64,000 nucleotides of DNA from Thermovibrio ammonificans HB-1 (GTDB lineage: Bacteria; Aquificota; Aquificia; Desulfurobacteriales; Desulfurobacteriaceae): the NCBI RefSeq assembly GCF_000185805.1, contig NC_014926.1:1420501-1484500 (forward strand), written 5' to 3'. The notes beneath the pieces are model-generated. The model did not search any database. It saw nothing but the letters and a program-made list of their open reading frames with translations, and was not told where the DNA came from. A program made the translations under genes and the position numbers. This document shows, piece after piece, positions 1 through 8,822 of this stretch. The stretch's first letter is position 1. The number at the start of each line of letters is the position of its first letter.

Positions 1-1787
1 ATTGTGTAGTAGCTCCCGACAACGCAGTCGTTCACCCCCGCCTTTAAAAGGGCGGAAGCCACCTTATAGAGGACGGCGTAATCTTCCCTTTCAAGGGCAC
101 TTTCCATAAGTCTATCGACAGCCGCCCTCACAACCAGCTCCTTCTTGTATTTTCTTACGAGCTCTTTCTGAGCTTCCCGGAACTTCTGAAACGCTGATTC
201 AATATTACCACTTTTAGAGAGGTAGTAAATGGCAAGTGAAGTAGATTCTAAACCCTTTATGGGACACTCCTGCACGAACTTACTGGGCTCTATACCCTTC
301 ACCGGAATAAACAGGGCCAGCTTTAAAAGGAGGCGCCTGTAGTCGCAGGAGTTTTTATTTTTAACTTTCTTTAAAACTTTCAGGGCACCCCGGAAGTCCC
401 TATCCTCAAAGAGGGCCTCGGCCATCATAAGGAGGCTTGCGTCGTCGTGCCAGCGGGAAACCATGTACTTAAAAAGCTCCACCCTCAACCGGCGCATGTT
501 ACAGGCTTTAAGGTCGCTGGCAAACTTTAAAAGCACCCTTTTACCGAAGAGCTCCTGGAAAAACCGCGGGTTGGAGCGGTAGAGCTGACACCCCTTCTTG
601 TAGGGGAGCTTCAGCAGGTAAGGGGTCCAGAGATACCTTAGGAACTCCCTCTGTTCGTACTTCACCTCCTCGGGGAAAACGAGCGACACCTCCCAGGTTA
701 GCCGCTTAAAAACGGTTTCCGGTGAGCCGAGGTTAAAAACGAGGTAACCCAGGTCTGCAAGTGCGTAAATCCCCACGTAAGTTGTCCTGTAGTTAACGAG
801 AACTTGGGCAACGTACTTAACAGGGTCTTTAAAGGCGGGGTCCTTGGAGAGCATGGCCCTGTACTTAACAACCGGATTCTTCAAAAGCGGAATTATCTTC
901 AGCCTTGCAACTATCGCCTCCTGAGAGTTAGGGTAGTCGCTTATAACGGTGTAGTAGTAAACAAAGGCGAGCTTCAGATTTTTGCGGCGAAGCTCTATAT
1001 CGCCGAGCCTCAGGTAGGCCTTCCTTATGACTTCCGGGTCCCGGGTTAGGCTAACTATCCGCTGAAAGAGCTGCTCTGCAAGGTTCAAGTTGCCGAGCCT
1101 GTAGATATCCTCGGCAACAAGGAAGTAGTATTCCGGGTTGTCTATCAGATAGGACTCGTAGAGCTTGTAGAGCCTGAAGAAGTAGGGAAGCGCCTCTCTG
1201 TACTTACCCTGGGAGAAGAGAACAAGCCCCCTAACGAACTCAACTTCCCGCTCCTGCTGGGGGGTGAGCTTGGCGGTGCTTATGAGTATGTAGTACTCAT
1301 CTACGATATCGGGCCTCCGAACCCAAACGGCGGTTCTCACTATGCCTATAGTGGTCTCTATCCTCTGCTGCTCGGTTTTCGCCGCAAGGAAGGCCACCCT
1401 ATAGAGGGCAAGGGCCTGCTCGTAAAAGGAGAGGGACTCGTAGATTTGGGCCCGAAGGTAGTAGTAGTCCCAGGGGAGCTTGTGGTTACCAACGGCTATA
1501 AAGTAGAGCTCAAGGTAGTTAAGGGCCTGCCAAAGGTACTGCTTGTTCCCGAGTTTCTTCCCTATGGCGTAGTAGGTTTTCGCAAGCATAAAGAGGGCCT
1601 TCTTGTAGTACTTGCTCCCGGGCTTTAAAGCCCTTATAAAGTACTCAAGGGCCGTAGAGTAAGAGCCTATCTTAAACTGCTGAAGGCCCTTCTGAAACAG
1701 CTTAGCCTCAACGTCAACTTTTACGGTGGCATACGAGTTTACTGCTAAAAAGAGAACAACCAGCAAAGCGGCAAAGAGCTTCCTCAA
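1..1787 (-). CDS. TPR-repeat exported protein, 3' end beyond window
   Basis: The reading frame stays open from a TTG start at 1787 to the window edge, giving about 595 visible residues. It begins MRKLFAALLVVLFLAVNSYA, a clear signal peptide, so the product should be exported to the periplasm or outer membrane. The rest is a long series of helical repeats with TPR character (repeated Tyr/Leu/Ala pattern, for example ALEYFIRALKPGSKYYKKAL and EALPYFFRLYKLYESYLI). The TTG overlaps the fliK stop (TTGA), so translation is probably coupled to fliK. It is the last gene visible in the flagellar operon and may serve motility or envelope assembly, but the exact role is not recognisable. The C-terminus is not seen. 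Confidence 0.8.
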   Translation of the reverse strand, partial: MRKLFAALLVVLFLAVNSYATVKVDVEAKLFQKGLQQFKIGSYSTALEYFIRALKPGSKYYKKALFMLAKTYYAIGKKLGNKQYLWQALNYLELYFIAVGNHKLPWDYYYLRAQIYESLSFYEQALALYRVAFLAAKTEQQRIETTIGIVRTAVWVRRPDIVDEYYILISTAKLTPQQEREVEFVRGLVLFSQGKYREALPYFFRLYKLYESYLIDNPEYYFLVAEDIYRLGNLNLAEQLFQRIVSLTRDPEVIRKAYLRLGDIELRRKNLKLAFVYYYTVISDYPNSQEAIVARLKIIPLLKNPVVKYRAMLSKDPAFKDPVKYVAQVLVNYRTTYVGIYALADLGYLVFNLGSPETVFKRLTWEVSLVFPEEVKYEQREFLRYLWTPYLLKLPYKKGCQLYRSNPRFFQELFGKRVLLKFASDLKACNMRRLRVELFKYMVSRWHDDASLLMMAEALFEDRDFRGALKVLKKVKNKNSCDYRRLLLKLALFIPVKGIEPSKFVQECPIKGLESTSLAIYYLSKSGNIESAFQKFREAQKELVRKYKKELVVRAAVDRLMESALEREDYAVLYKVASALLKAGVNDCVVGSYYT

Positions 1788-3790
1788 ACCTTTAACTCCA
1801 CCGTCTCCCTTTGGGTTTTCTTAGGCGATGTTCCGTAAACCTTCCCCTTACCCCTCAGAACTATTCTCCCCGGAACGAAACCGGAGCTCTCTATAACCTC
1901 CCGAACCTCGTCAAGTATTGCGGGCGTAACTGTGAAGTGGTCTCCGAGCTGCAGGTTAAGGTTGAAAACCTTCCTAACAACCGAAACCGCCATTTTAAGG
2001 CCCGTATCGGCAAAGCTGAAAGAGAGCTGAAAGGGCGCACCGTGGGCCTGAGGCTCTCCGAACCGCTGCTCCCCCTGGTGCGACGGGGAGCCAAAAGCCT
2101 GAGAGCCGGAGTCACCTCCGGAAAAGGTAGCGGCGGTTAAAAGGGTTCCCGAGTAAAGGGGCGCACTGAAAAAGGCCCCCGAAGGGCCTAAGTGGTTTTC
2201 GTGTAGCGGTTTAACCGGCAGCTGAACCGTTTGGTCGGCAACATCGGCTTGAGCCAAGTTAACCTGGCCAAGGGGCTGAACCTCGGTAGGCCGGTGGAAA
2301 AAGGTGGAGAAGGGGGGCCGTCCGGACTTCTTAGAAACCACCGCCGGGAGCGACTTCCTCCCTTCTCCGAAGGAGGTAGGCCGTAAAGGCCCGCTAAACC
2401 GAAAGGCCTGAGGGGGCGAATGGTCGGTCAAGTTGGCTCTATCAGCATGAGGAAAAGGGGCAGAAAACTTCTGCCGGTGAAAGGCCCAAACGGGCCGCTC
2501 CGTTTGCGGCTCTAAGGGCTGCTCCGGTGCAGCGTAACCGGCGTTGTAGTGCTCAAGCTTTAAACTCTCCTGCCCGGCCTTTAAGGCCGGAAGAGAGGGG
2601 GAATCTACTCGGCCGGAAGGAGGCCGGAGGTGTTCCCGCTTCAAAACTCCGATTCTATATAAACTCTCTAAGTTTTCCCATCTCTGAGAGGGAAAAGGGT
2701 TCTGCCGGTCAGAGGGTTTCAGCTTCTCCTCTTTTAAAGAGGCCTCTGCCACAGAAGGATAACGGCCAGAGAGCTCACGGGTAGTTTGGGGCTTCCTCGG
2801 CCTAACCTCCGCTCTTACTACTGAATCATTATTCTTGACGGGGACAGGGCGAGGATGGGAAGCTCTCACCTCTTCTGGCTTTCTCACCTGAAGCTGGGGA
2901 GGCTCTATCGGAAGCTCCCGGCCAGAATCTCGTTCTTTAAGGCTTTCCCCCGAATTACGCTTAAGAGCCACCTGGCCCTCGCCTCCCCCTTGCAGAAAGG
3001 GGGCAGCTCCGTGGCCGGGAGCCTTTGCAGGCCCGTAAGAGTTGTGGGGAAGGAAGTTCCCGCGGGGGGCGGGAAGCTCTCCTTCTCCGTGGGGGGCGCA
3101 AGCGTTTCCTTTTAGAAGCTCCTTAACGTTAACTCCGGCCGCCAAAACCTCCGGGGCAAAAGCAGCAGCCGGAGCGGGAAGAAGGCTTTTATTTACAAAA
3201 CGGTTAGAAACGGCCTTCTTACCGAGCTCTGTTTCTTTAGCGTTTTTAACTCCATCCTCTACAACACCTCGGCGGGCAAGCTCACCGGTTTTGCTTCCCG
3301 ACTTAGCGGCAATAAAGGGCTGTTCGGCAGAGTTACCTCTAATAACCCCAGAAGCGGAAGGTAAACCTGAGTTGCCGTAAAGGGGCCTCTCAACAGGCCC
3401 TTTGCTTGGTTTTAAGGCTTCAGGTTCAGTCGCCTTAAAGGAGGATAGAAACGCAGTTTTTAAAAGCCCCTCCTCTCTAACAAAAGCGCCTAAAGGGATA
3501 GCAGGCTGCCTTAGGCCAGGCGCCTTTTTAACGGGAACTTTGGCAACATCGGGCCTTCTCTCAAGTTCCGGTTTAGAGGAAATTAAAGGGGTGGGAAGCT
3601 CTCCATCGAACAACCCGGCAGGCTCTCCTTTAAGGAAAAGGGGAAAGGGAGCACTCTCAAACTCCTTAAGGAGCAGTTCAAACTCCACCTTAGAGCTGCC
3701 GAGTGGGGCAGATTCCGAGCCGCCGCTCGGCCGCAAGCTACGCTGAACGCCTTTTACCCCTATCCCAAAGAGGAGGGCCAACAGGTCCAT
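1784..3790 (-). CDS. fliK: Probable flagellar hook-length control protein FliK
   Basis: This 668-residue protein is mostly low-complexity, rich in Pro, Ser, Gly, Lys and Glu (about residues 15-570), as expected for the disordered molecular-ruler part of FliK. The last 110 residues are more ordered, with alternating hydrophobic strands (LSFSFADTGLKMAVSVVRKV) and a helix, resembling the Flg_hook domain that makes FlhB switch substrate specificity. Sequence identity to FliK is weak, so the call rests on architecture, length and position after fliA in a flagellar operon. GGAGAAGGG sits immediately before the ATG, 32 nt after fliA. FliK-like is my best reading; another secreted ruler protein is possible. 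Confidence 0.6.
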   Translation of the reverse strand: MDLLALLFGIGVKGVQRSLRPSGGSESAPLGSSKVEFELLLKEFESAPFPLFLKGEPAGLFDGELPTPLISSKPELERRPDVAKVPVKKAPGLRQPAIPLGAFVREEGLLKTAFLSSFKATEPEALKPSKGPVERPLYGNSGLPSASGVIRGNSAEQPFIAAKSGSKTGELARRGVVEDGVKNAKETELGKKAVSNRFVNKSLLPAPAAAFAPEVLAAGVNVKELLKGNACAPHGEGELPAPRGNFLPHNSYGPAKAPGHGAAPFLQGGGEGQVALKRNSGESLKERDSGRELPIEPPQLQVRKPEEVRASHPRPVPVKNNDSVVRAEVRPRKPQTTRELSGRYPSVAEASLKEEKLKPSDRQNPFPSQRWENLESLYRIGVLKREHLRPPSGRVDSPSLPALKAGQESLKLEHYNAGYAAPEQPLEPQTERPVWAFHRQKFSAPFPHADRANLTDHSPPQAFRFSGPLRPTSFGEGRKSLPAVVSKKSGRPPFSTFFHRPTEVQPLGQVNLAQADVADQTVQLPVKPLHENHLGPSGAFFSAPLYSGTLLTAATFSGGDSGSQAFGSPSHQGEQRFGEPQAHGAPFQLSFSFADTGLKMAVSVVRKVFNLNLQLGDHFTVTPAILDEVREVIESSGFVPGRIVLRGKGKVYGTSPKKTQRETVELKV

Positions 3791-3822
3791 CCCTTCTCCA
3801 CGATTGATTCACTATTCAATTA

Positions 3823-4434
3823 TTATAGTGAATCCTCAAGGAATTTCCTCAACTTCTTAAGGGCACTGCTCTTTATCTGGGAGACCCGGGAGACAGAAAT
3901 TCCCAGTATCTCGCCTATAGACTTAAGGTCGAGCTCCTCTACGAAGATAAGCTGCAGAACGAGCTGCTCCTTTTCGCTCAGCTTCTTTATGGCCTCTGTA
4001 AGTTTTTCCTTGGCATCCTCAAGGAGCATACGCTCCTCGGGACCATCATCGGGGGAGGCAAGGGTGTCTTTAACGGTGAACCTGTCGGAGTCGGCAAAGA
4101 GCTTTTCCTCTATAGAGATAAATGAAGCCACTCCCTCCTTAAGGTCGTCGAGGTCGCCGTTTTTTACCTTTTCCCTAACGCTACGGGGCAGAAAGTCGAG
4201 CTTCCGCAGGTAGTCCAGTATCTCTCCCCTTATCTTTATGTAGGCGTAGGTTGAGAACTTGGCCCTGTTCTCGTCGTAACGCTCTATCGCCTTTATCAGG
4301 CCTATAACGCCGGTATTTACAAGCTCTTCAAACTCAACCGCTCCCTCCGGAATGCGCCTGTAGATACGGTTCGCAACCTTCTTAACGAGGGGAAGGTGCT
4401 CAAGAACGAGCTCTTTCCGCGTCTTTGTGTACAT
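3823..4434 (-). CDS. fliA: Flagellar sigma factor FliA (sigma-28)
   Basis: A 203-residue alternative sigma factor of the FliA/WhiG type. Region 2 is clear (LVKKVANRIYRRIPEGAVEFEELVNTGVIGLIKAIERYDENRAKFSTYAYIKIRGEI split over residues 16-72), a short region 3 follows, and region 4 with its helix-turn-helix ends the protein (LSEKEQLVLQLIFVEE, then SIGEILGISVSRVSQIKSSAL). It should direct RNA polymerase to late flagellar and chemotaxis promoters. The ATG directly follows the flhG stop (TAGATG), so the two are translationally coupled. No flgM anti-sigma gene is seen in this window. The family assignment is firm. Confidence 0.95.
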   Translation of the reverse strand: MYTKTRKELVLEHLPLVKKVANRIYRRIPEGAVEFEELVNTGVIGLIKAIERYDENRAKFSTYAYIKIRGEILDYLRKLDFLPRSVREKVKNGDLDDLKEGVASFISIEEKLFADSDRFTVKDTLASPDDGPEERMLLEDAKEKLTEAIKKLSEKEQLVLQLIFVEELDLKSIGEILGISVSRVSQIKSSALKKLRKFLEDSL

Positions 4435-5292
4435 CTACACCCCTTCAAATATGAAGTTAAGGAGCCTGCGCAGCAGTCCCTCTCTCCTTTCAGTGGGGAT
4501 TAACTCCCCCACCTCAAGCTGGGCAACTTTCCGGAGCTCCTGAGAGAACGGGTCCGAAGGGAACTCCTCAACCAAGAGCTTCCCCCTGGCAAGGCTCCTT
4601 GAAAACCGCTCAGAGTAGGGAACCACACCTGCAAACTTCAAAGGTATGCCCAAAAACTTAACGGCCGAAGCGTTGAGCCTCTCAAAGGTATCAAAGCCTT
4701 CCCTCTTACTCCTAACCATGTTCACAACAACCTTAAAGCTGGCGTAGCCGTAGAGCTTATAAACGCTCTTTATGAAAGCGTAGGCATCGGTAAGGGCCGT
4801 GGGCTCCGGAGTTGTCACAACGTAGGTTGCAGAAGCCCACCTGGAGAAACCTACCGTATACCTGTTTATCCCGGCAGAGTTGTCTATAAGAACGTAATCG
4901 TAACGGCCAAGCAGCCTCTCAAGCTGTATCAGAAGGTTCGACGCCTCGTAGGAGTCGAGTTCCTCAACAGAGTCTATCCCCGAAAAACCCAAAACCACAT
5001 CGAAACCCTTAGCCTTCTGAATCACCTGCTCTATCGGTGCCCCCTTAAGAACCGCTTTAAGGTTCTTCTCAAGAGAGAGCCCCAAAAGCAGGTGAACGTT
5101 ACCCAGGCCCACATCGGCATCGAGCAGGAGAACCCGCTTCTTAAAGTCGGTGGCGAGTATATAGGCAAGGGAGGTTGCAACGGCGGTCTTACCCACTCCC
5201 CCCTTACCGCTCACAAAGGACAGAACCTTGCAGGCCGACTCTTTCTCCCTCTGTTTAACGAGCTTTACAAGGCTTTCAGCCTGACCTTCCAT
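4435..5292 (-). CDS. flhG: Flagellar number regulator FlhG (MinD-like ATPase)
   Basis: A 285-residue ParA/MinD-type ATPase. The deviant Walker A SGKGGVGKT lies at residues 28-36, followed by the switch motif LLLDADVGLGNVHLLLG and the IDNSAG region. The N-terminus has the short helix with Gln-Ala (MEGQAESLVKLVKQRE) that in FlhG activates the FlhF GTPase. I start at the ATG at 5292, one base after the flhF stop (TAGAATG), with GGTGGG upstream; a start at 5322 would add ten residues overlapping flhF and breaking homology. It limits flagellar number together with FlhF. Its place between flhF and fliA is the classic order. Confidence 0.93.
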   Translation of the reverse strand: MEGQAESLVKLVKQREKESACKVLSFVSGKGGVGKTAVATSLAYILATDFKKRVLLLDADVGLGNVHLLLGLSLEKNLKAVLKGAPIEQVIQKAKGFDVVLGFSGIDSVEELDSYEASNLLIQLERLLGRYDYVLIDNSAGINRYTVGFSRWASATYVVTTPEPTALTDAYAFIKSVYKLYGYASFKVVVNMVRSKREGFDTFERLNASAVKFLGIPLKFAGVVPYSERFSRSLARGKLLVEEFPSDPFSQELRKVAQLEVGELIPTERREGLLRRLLNFIFEGV

Positions 5293-5293
5293 T

Positions 5294-6445
5294 CTACGAA
5301 CCCACCAGATAGTCTGTAACAACCTCGGGAGTAAGGAGCTTTATATCCTCCGGAACCCGCTGTCCGGTACTCAAGTAGGCCAAGGGGAGCTCGGTGTAGT
5401 AAGGAACGTTAACCATCACTCCCGGCCTTGAACTCTCGTCCACCTTGGTAAAGAATAGGGACGAAACCGGGAAAAACCCCCTGTAACGCTTAACAACCTC
5501 AAGGGCCTCTTTAGTATCGTAGTTACACGAAATTAAGAGCGTGTACTCTATCGGCAGAGAGGCCCCCGAGAGAATGGCCTTAATCTCGCCGAGCCGCCAG
5601 TAGTCGTAGTGGCTCCGCCCCACAGTATCTATAAGAACCACGTCAAGGTTCTCTACGCTTGCGAGAATCTCCTTAAACTTCTTCTGGTCGGTTGCCACGA
5701 AAAAGGGAACGTTGAGAATAGAAGCGTAAACCCTCGCCTGTTGAACCGCCCCTACTTTAAAAGTATCGGTTGTAATAACACCCACTTTAAGGTCCTGCTC
5801 TATCACGAACTTACTGGCAACCTTAAAGAGGTTGGTGGTCTTCCCGACGCCGGTAGGCCCCAAAAAGGCGATGAGCTTCGGCTCACCGCTCTGGGGCTCA
5901 ACTTTGAACCCTCCGGTAAAGGAGATAAGCTCCTTTACCCCGGAAAACACAGCCTCCCGAAAGGTGGCCGTATTCAAATCCATCTTCTCGGTCTCTATAT
6001 CGAGCCCGCACGACTTCTCCACTATCGCCTTGGCAACCTCCGGCTCAACCCCCTTCTCCAGGAGCTTCTTAACGAGCTCAAGGGCATCGCCCGTAAACTC
6101 AACGAGAAGCTCCTCAAAAACAACCGAACTCCCCCCATCCCCACGGGGAGGCGGCGGTGGAGGAGGAGCACTGGAAGCTGCCTTAGAAACACTCTCCTTC
6201 AAACTCTCAACCAGTCTCCTGAGCTCTTCAAGCTCTTTGGTTACCTGCTCCTGCTGAACCGAAGGCTGCCGACACTCCTCCTCCTTCGGAGTAACAAAGA
6301 GCCTGTAACGCCTCTTCCTGAAGAAGGGCAATAGCCCTCCCCTCTTCTCAACCTCGTAGTAGAGGATATCTATCTCCCCGAGCTCCTCCTTAGCCTTCTC
6401 TATAAGGCTTTCAAGGTCTTCACCTTCGTAAACCTTTACACTCAT
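5294..6445 (-). CDS. flhF: Flagellar placement GTPase FlhF
   Basis: A 383-residue SRP-family GTPase that sets the site of flagellar assembly at the cell pole. The N-terminal B domain is followed by a linker with seven consecutive prolines (residues 94-100), a helical N domain, and the G domain: G1 GPTGVGKTT at 196-204, G3 DTVGRS at 273-278 (Val replaces the usual Ala), and G4 TKVD near residue 337. The start ATG overlaps the flhA stop by 4 nt. FlhG is encoded next and should stimulate its GTPase. The presence of flhF and flhG suggests polar or otherwise restricted flagellation. Confidence 0.95.
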   Translation of the reverse strand: MSVKVYEGEDLESLIEKAKEELGEIDILYYEVEKRGGLLPFFRKRRYRLFVTPKEEECRQPSVQQEQVTKELEELRRLVESLKESVSKAASSAPPPPPPPRGDGGSSVVFEELLVEFTGDALELVKKLLEKGVEPEVAKAIVEKSCGLDIETEKMDLNTATFREAVFSGVKELISFTGGFKVEPQSGEPKLIAFLGPTGVGKTTNLFKVASKFVIEQDLKVGVITTDTFKVGAVQQARVYASILNVPFFVATDQKKFKEILASVENLDVVLIDTVGRSHYDYWRLGEIKAILSGASLPIEYTLLISCNYDTKEALEVVKRYRGFFPVSSLFFTKVDESSRPGVMVNVPYYTELPLAYLSTGQRVPEDIKLLTPEVVTDYLVGS

Positions 6446-8523
6446 TCTCCGTCCACCACTCCGATTAGGTTAACTTGAACGCCCGGCTCCACCTCGGCGT
6501 AAGAGAGAACCGCAAGGCTGGGAAGGTAAGGCTCAACCAACCTCCTCACGTAGGGCCTTACGGCAGGGGAAGTAAGTAGAACCGGCGTAAGCTGCTGAGA
6601 TACAAAGTGCCCCAGCTGAGAGCCGATTTTCTTAATCAAGTTCTGAACGAAAACCGGGTCAAGGGGCGGCAGAACCCCGCCGTTCTCCTTAACCTTACTC
6701 AGTATAAACTCCTCCGCCTTCGGCGAGAGGGATATGGCAGTCAGCACCCCGCCCCTGGCGTAGAGGTTCGTTATGAGCCTCGAGAGAGCCTGACGAACAA
6801 ACTCGGTGAGGACGTCGGGGTCCTTGGTCCTCTCAACGTTCTCAGAAAGGCTCTCTATTATCGTAAGCAGGTCTTTAACCGGGATTCCCTCCCTGAGGAG
6901 GTTCTGAATAACCTTTGTAAGAAGGCCGTAGGAGACCTGGTCGGGCACAATCTCCTTAACAATCGGGTAGAGCTTGGCGAGGTTATCAACGAGCTTCTTA
7001 ACGTCTGCCCGGCTGACAACCTCGTGGGCGTGCTTCTTAATAACCTCCGACAGGTGAGTCACAATTACAGTAGGAACGTCAACAACCGTGTAGCCCAGCA
7101 GTCTTGCCCTATCCTTCTCGCTCTCATCTATCCAGAAGGCAGGAAGGCCGAAAGCCGGCTCCTTGGTAGGCTTACCCTTAAGGGGTCCCTTAACCCCTCC
7201 GGTGTCTATAGCCAGGAACTTACCGGGCTCAACCTCTCCCCTTGCAACCTCCACATCCCGCAGGAGAATCCTGTACTCGTTCGGCTTAAGCTCAAGGTTA
7301 TCCCGCAGGTGAACCAGCGGTATGATAATCCCGAGCTCCTTGGCAAGCTGCTTCCTCAGGTTCTTAATCTTCTTAACAACCTCCCCTCCCTGACTCTCGT
7401 CAACGTAAGGGATGAGGGAGTAACCTATCTCGAGAGTTATAGGCTCGGGCTGAACAACGATTTCATCGGGAGACTCCTCCTCCTTGCTCTCCTTGAGGAG
7501 CTCCTTGGCCCTCTCCTGAGCTTCCTCAAGCTCCTTGGCCTGCTCGTACTTATAAACCATGTAGGCAACCGAAGCCACAAGGGCCGCCAACAGCCCGAAG
7601 GGCAGCGTGGGCATTCCGGGCACTATCCCGATAACCGCAAGGGCAAGTGCAGCCATAAAAAGGGGTTTATGGTATTTGGTGAGCTGTTTGAATATCTCGT
7701 GGCCCAGGTCGGTTTCGGCGGCCGCACGAGTAACCATAAGGCCAGCAGCGGTAGAGGTTATGAGGGAGGGTATCTGGGAAACGAGTCCGTCGCCAACGGT
7801 CAGAATCGTAAAAGTCTTTGCGGCATCGGAAAAGCTCATGTGGTGCTGGAAAACGCCTATCAGGAAGCCGCCGATAATGTTAATCAGCGTGATTATTATC
7901 CCGGCAACGGCGTCGCCCCTTATAAACTTTGAGGCACCGTCCATAGCCCCGTAGAAGTCCGCCTCCCTCGCTATCTCCTGACGACGCCTCTTGGCCTCCT
8001 CCTCATCTATAAGGCCGGCGTTAAGGTCGGCGTCTATACTCATCTGCTTACCGGGCATGGCGTCCAGAACGAAGCGGGCCGCAACTTCCGAAATCCTCTC
8101 GGTTCCCTTGGTTATAACGATGTAGTTGATAACAACGAGAATGGCAAAAACTATGATGCCCACTATGTAGTTACCGCCGACAACAAACTGGCCGAAAGCC
8201 TTAATAACCTCACCTGCGGCGTCGGGGCCTTCGTTGCCGTGGAGGAGAATCCGCCTTGTAGTTGCAACGTTCAGAGAGAGCCTGAAAAGGGTTGCAAGGA
8301 GCAGAAGGGACGGGAAAGAAGAGAGCTCAAGGGGTTTCTTCACGTAAACGGTTGTCATGAGAATAACCAGCGAGAAGGCGATGCTGAAGGTGAGGAGTAT
8401 GTCAAGCAGAAAAGAGGGAATGGGAAGTATCATACTGGCGAGAATCGCCAGTATGAGGGCAACGAAAACGGCGTCGGAGTACTTATAGACCTTCTCGTAG
8501 TAGAGCGCTACCCCTTCCCTCAT
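6442..8523 (-). CDS. flhA: Flagellar export gate protein FlhA
   Basis: At 693 residues this has the usual FlhA length. The N-terminal half carries about eight membrane segments (IPSFLLDILLTFSIAFSLVI; FVVGGNYIVGIIVFAILVVI) with the conserved FHIPEP-family cytoplasmic loop (FVLDAMPGKQMSIDADLNAG) carrying Asp residues needed for proton-driven export. The C-terminal half is the soluble domain that docks export chaperones and forms the nonameric ring. It transfers rod, hook and filament subunits across the inner membrane. It overlaps flhF by 4 nt and follows flgJ directly. No flhB or fliPQR is present in the window, so the export gate is split over loci. Confidence 0.97.
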   Translation of the reverse strand: MREGVALYYEKVYKYSDAVFVALILAILASMILPIPSFLLDILLTFSIAFSLVILMTTVYVKKPLELSSFPSLLLLATLFRLSLNVATTRRILLHGNEGPDAAGEVIKAFGQFVVGGNYIVGIIVFAILVVINYIVITKGTERISEVAARFVLDAMPGKQMSIDADLNAGLIDEEEAKRRRQEIAREADFYGAMDGASKFIRGDAVAGIIITLINIIGGFLIGVFQHHMSFSDAAKTFTILTVGDGLVSQIPSLITSTAAGLMVTRAAAETDLGHEIFKQLTKYHKPLFMAALALAVIGIVPGMPTLPFGLLAALVASVAYMVYKYEQAKELEEAQERAKELLKESKEEESPDEIVVQPEPITLEIGYSLIPYVDESQGGEVVKKIKNLRKQLAKELGIIIPLVHLRDNLELKPNEYRILLRDVEVARGEVEPGKFLAIDTGGVKGPLKGKPTKEPAFGLPAFWIDESEKDRARLLGYTVVDVPTVIVTHLSEVIKKHAHEVVSRADVKKLVDNLAKLYPIVKEIVPDQVSYGLLTKVIQNLLREGIPVKDLLTIIESLSENVERTKDPDVLTEFVRQALSRLITNLYARGGVLTAISLSPKAEEFILSKVKENGGVLPPLDPVFVQNLIKKIGSQLGHFVSQQLTPVLLTSPAVRPYVRRLVEPYLPSLAVLSYAEVEPGVQVNLIGVVDGE

Positions 8524-8814
8524 CTACTCCCCACCCTGTTTTGTGTAGGCCTTTACGGCTTCGGAGAAGTAGCGCTCAAGCCCTATATCTCGCTGGCTTA
8601 AAACCTCGGCTATCTCCGAAACGAAAAGGTCGGAGTAGATGCCGTAGGTGAAAGAGGTGTTAAAGAGCCCCTTCGGCATGGAGCGCTGGGCTTCCTTTAA
8701 AAACTCCCTTATAAAGTAAACCTCAAACTCCTTCACCACGTTCTTCAGCTTCCTCTCTTCCTCAAGCTGGGAGAGGTCCCAGTAAACCTTGGCAAGCTCC
8801 GCCTTCCCTACCAC
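8524..8814 (-). CDS. flgJ: Rod-binding protein FlgJ (single domain)
   Basis: A 96-residue protein corresponding only to the N-terminal rod-binding domain of FlgJ (conserved pattern FEVYFIREFLKEAQRSMPKG and a C-terminal helix DIGLERYFSEAVKAY). The peptidoglycan hydrolase domain of gammaproteobacterial FlgJ is absent, as in many other phyla, so a separate muramidase is expected elsewhere. It caps the growing rod in the periplasm. It lies between flgI and flhA with gaps of 8 and 0 nt. Confidence 0.85.
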   Translation of the reverse strand: MVGKAELAKVYWDLSQLEEERKLKNVVKEFEVYFIREFLKEAQRSMPKGLFNTSFTYGIYSDLFVSEIAEVLSQRDIGLERYFSEAVKAYTKQGGE

Positions 8815-8822
8815 CGTCCCTC

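Noticed and set aside
6148-6174. Pro-codon run in flhF as a possible simple repeat or frameshift site
   Set aside because: It encodes a run of seven prolines in the linker, a normal low-complexity hinge in FlhF; the frame is intact on both sides.
6607-7932. 441-codon plus-strand frame opposite flhA
   Set aside because: Shadow of flhA; no domain, no ribosome site, and flhA is unmistakable.
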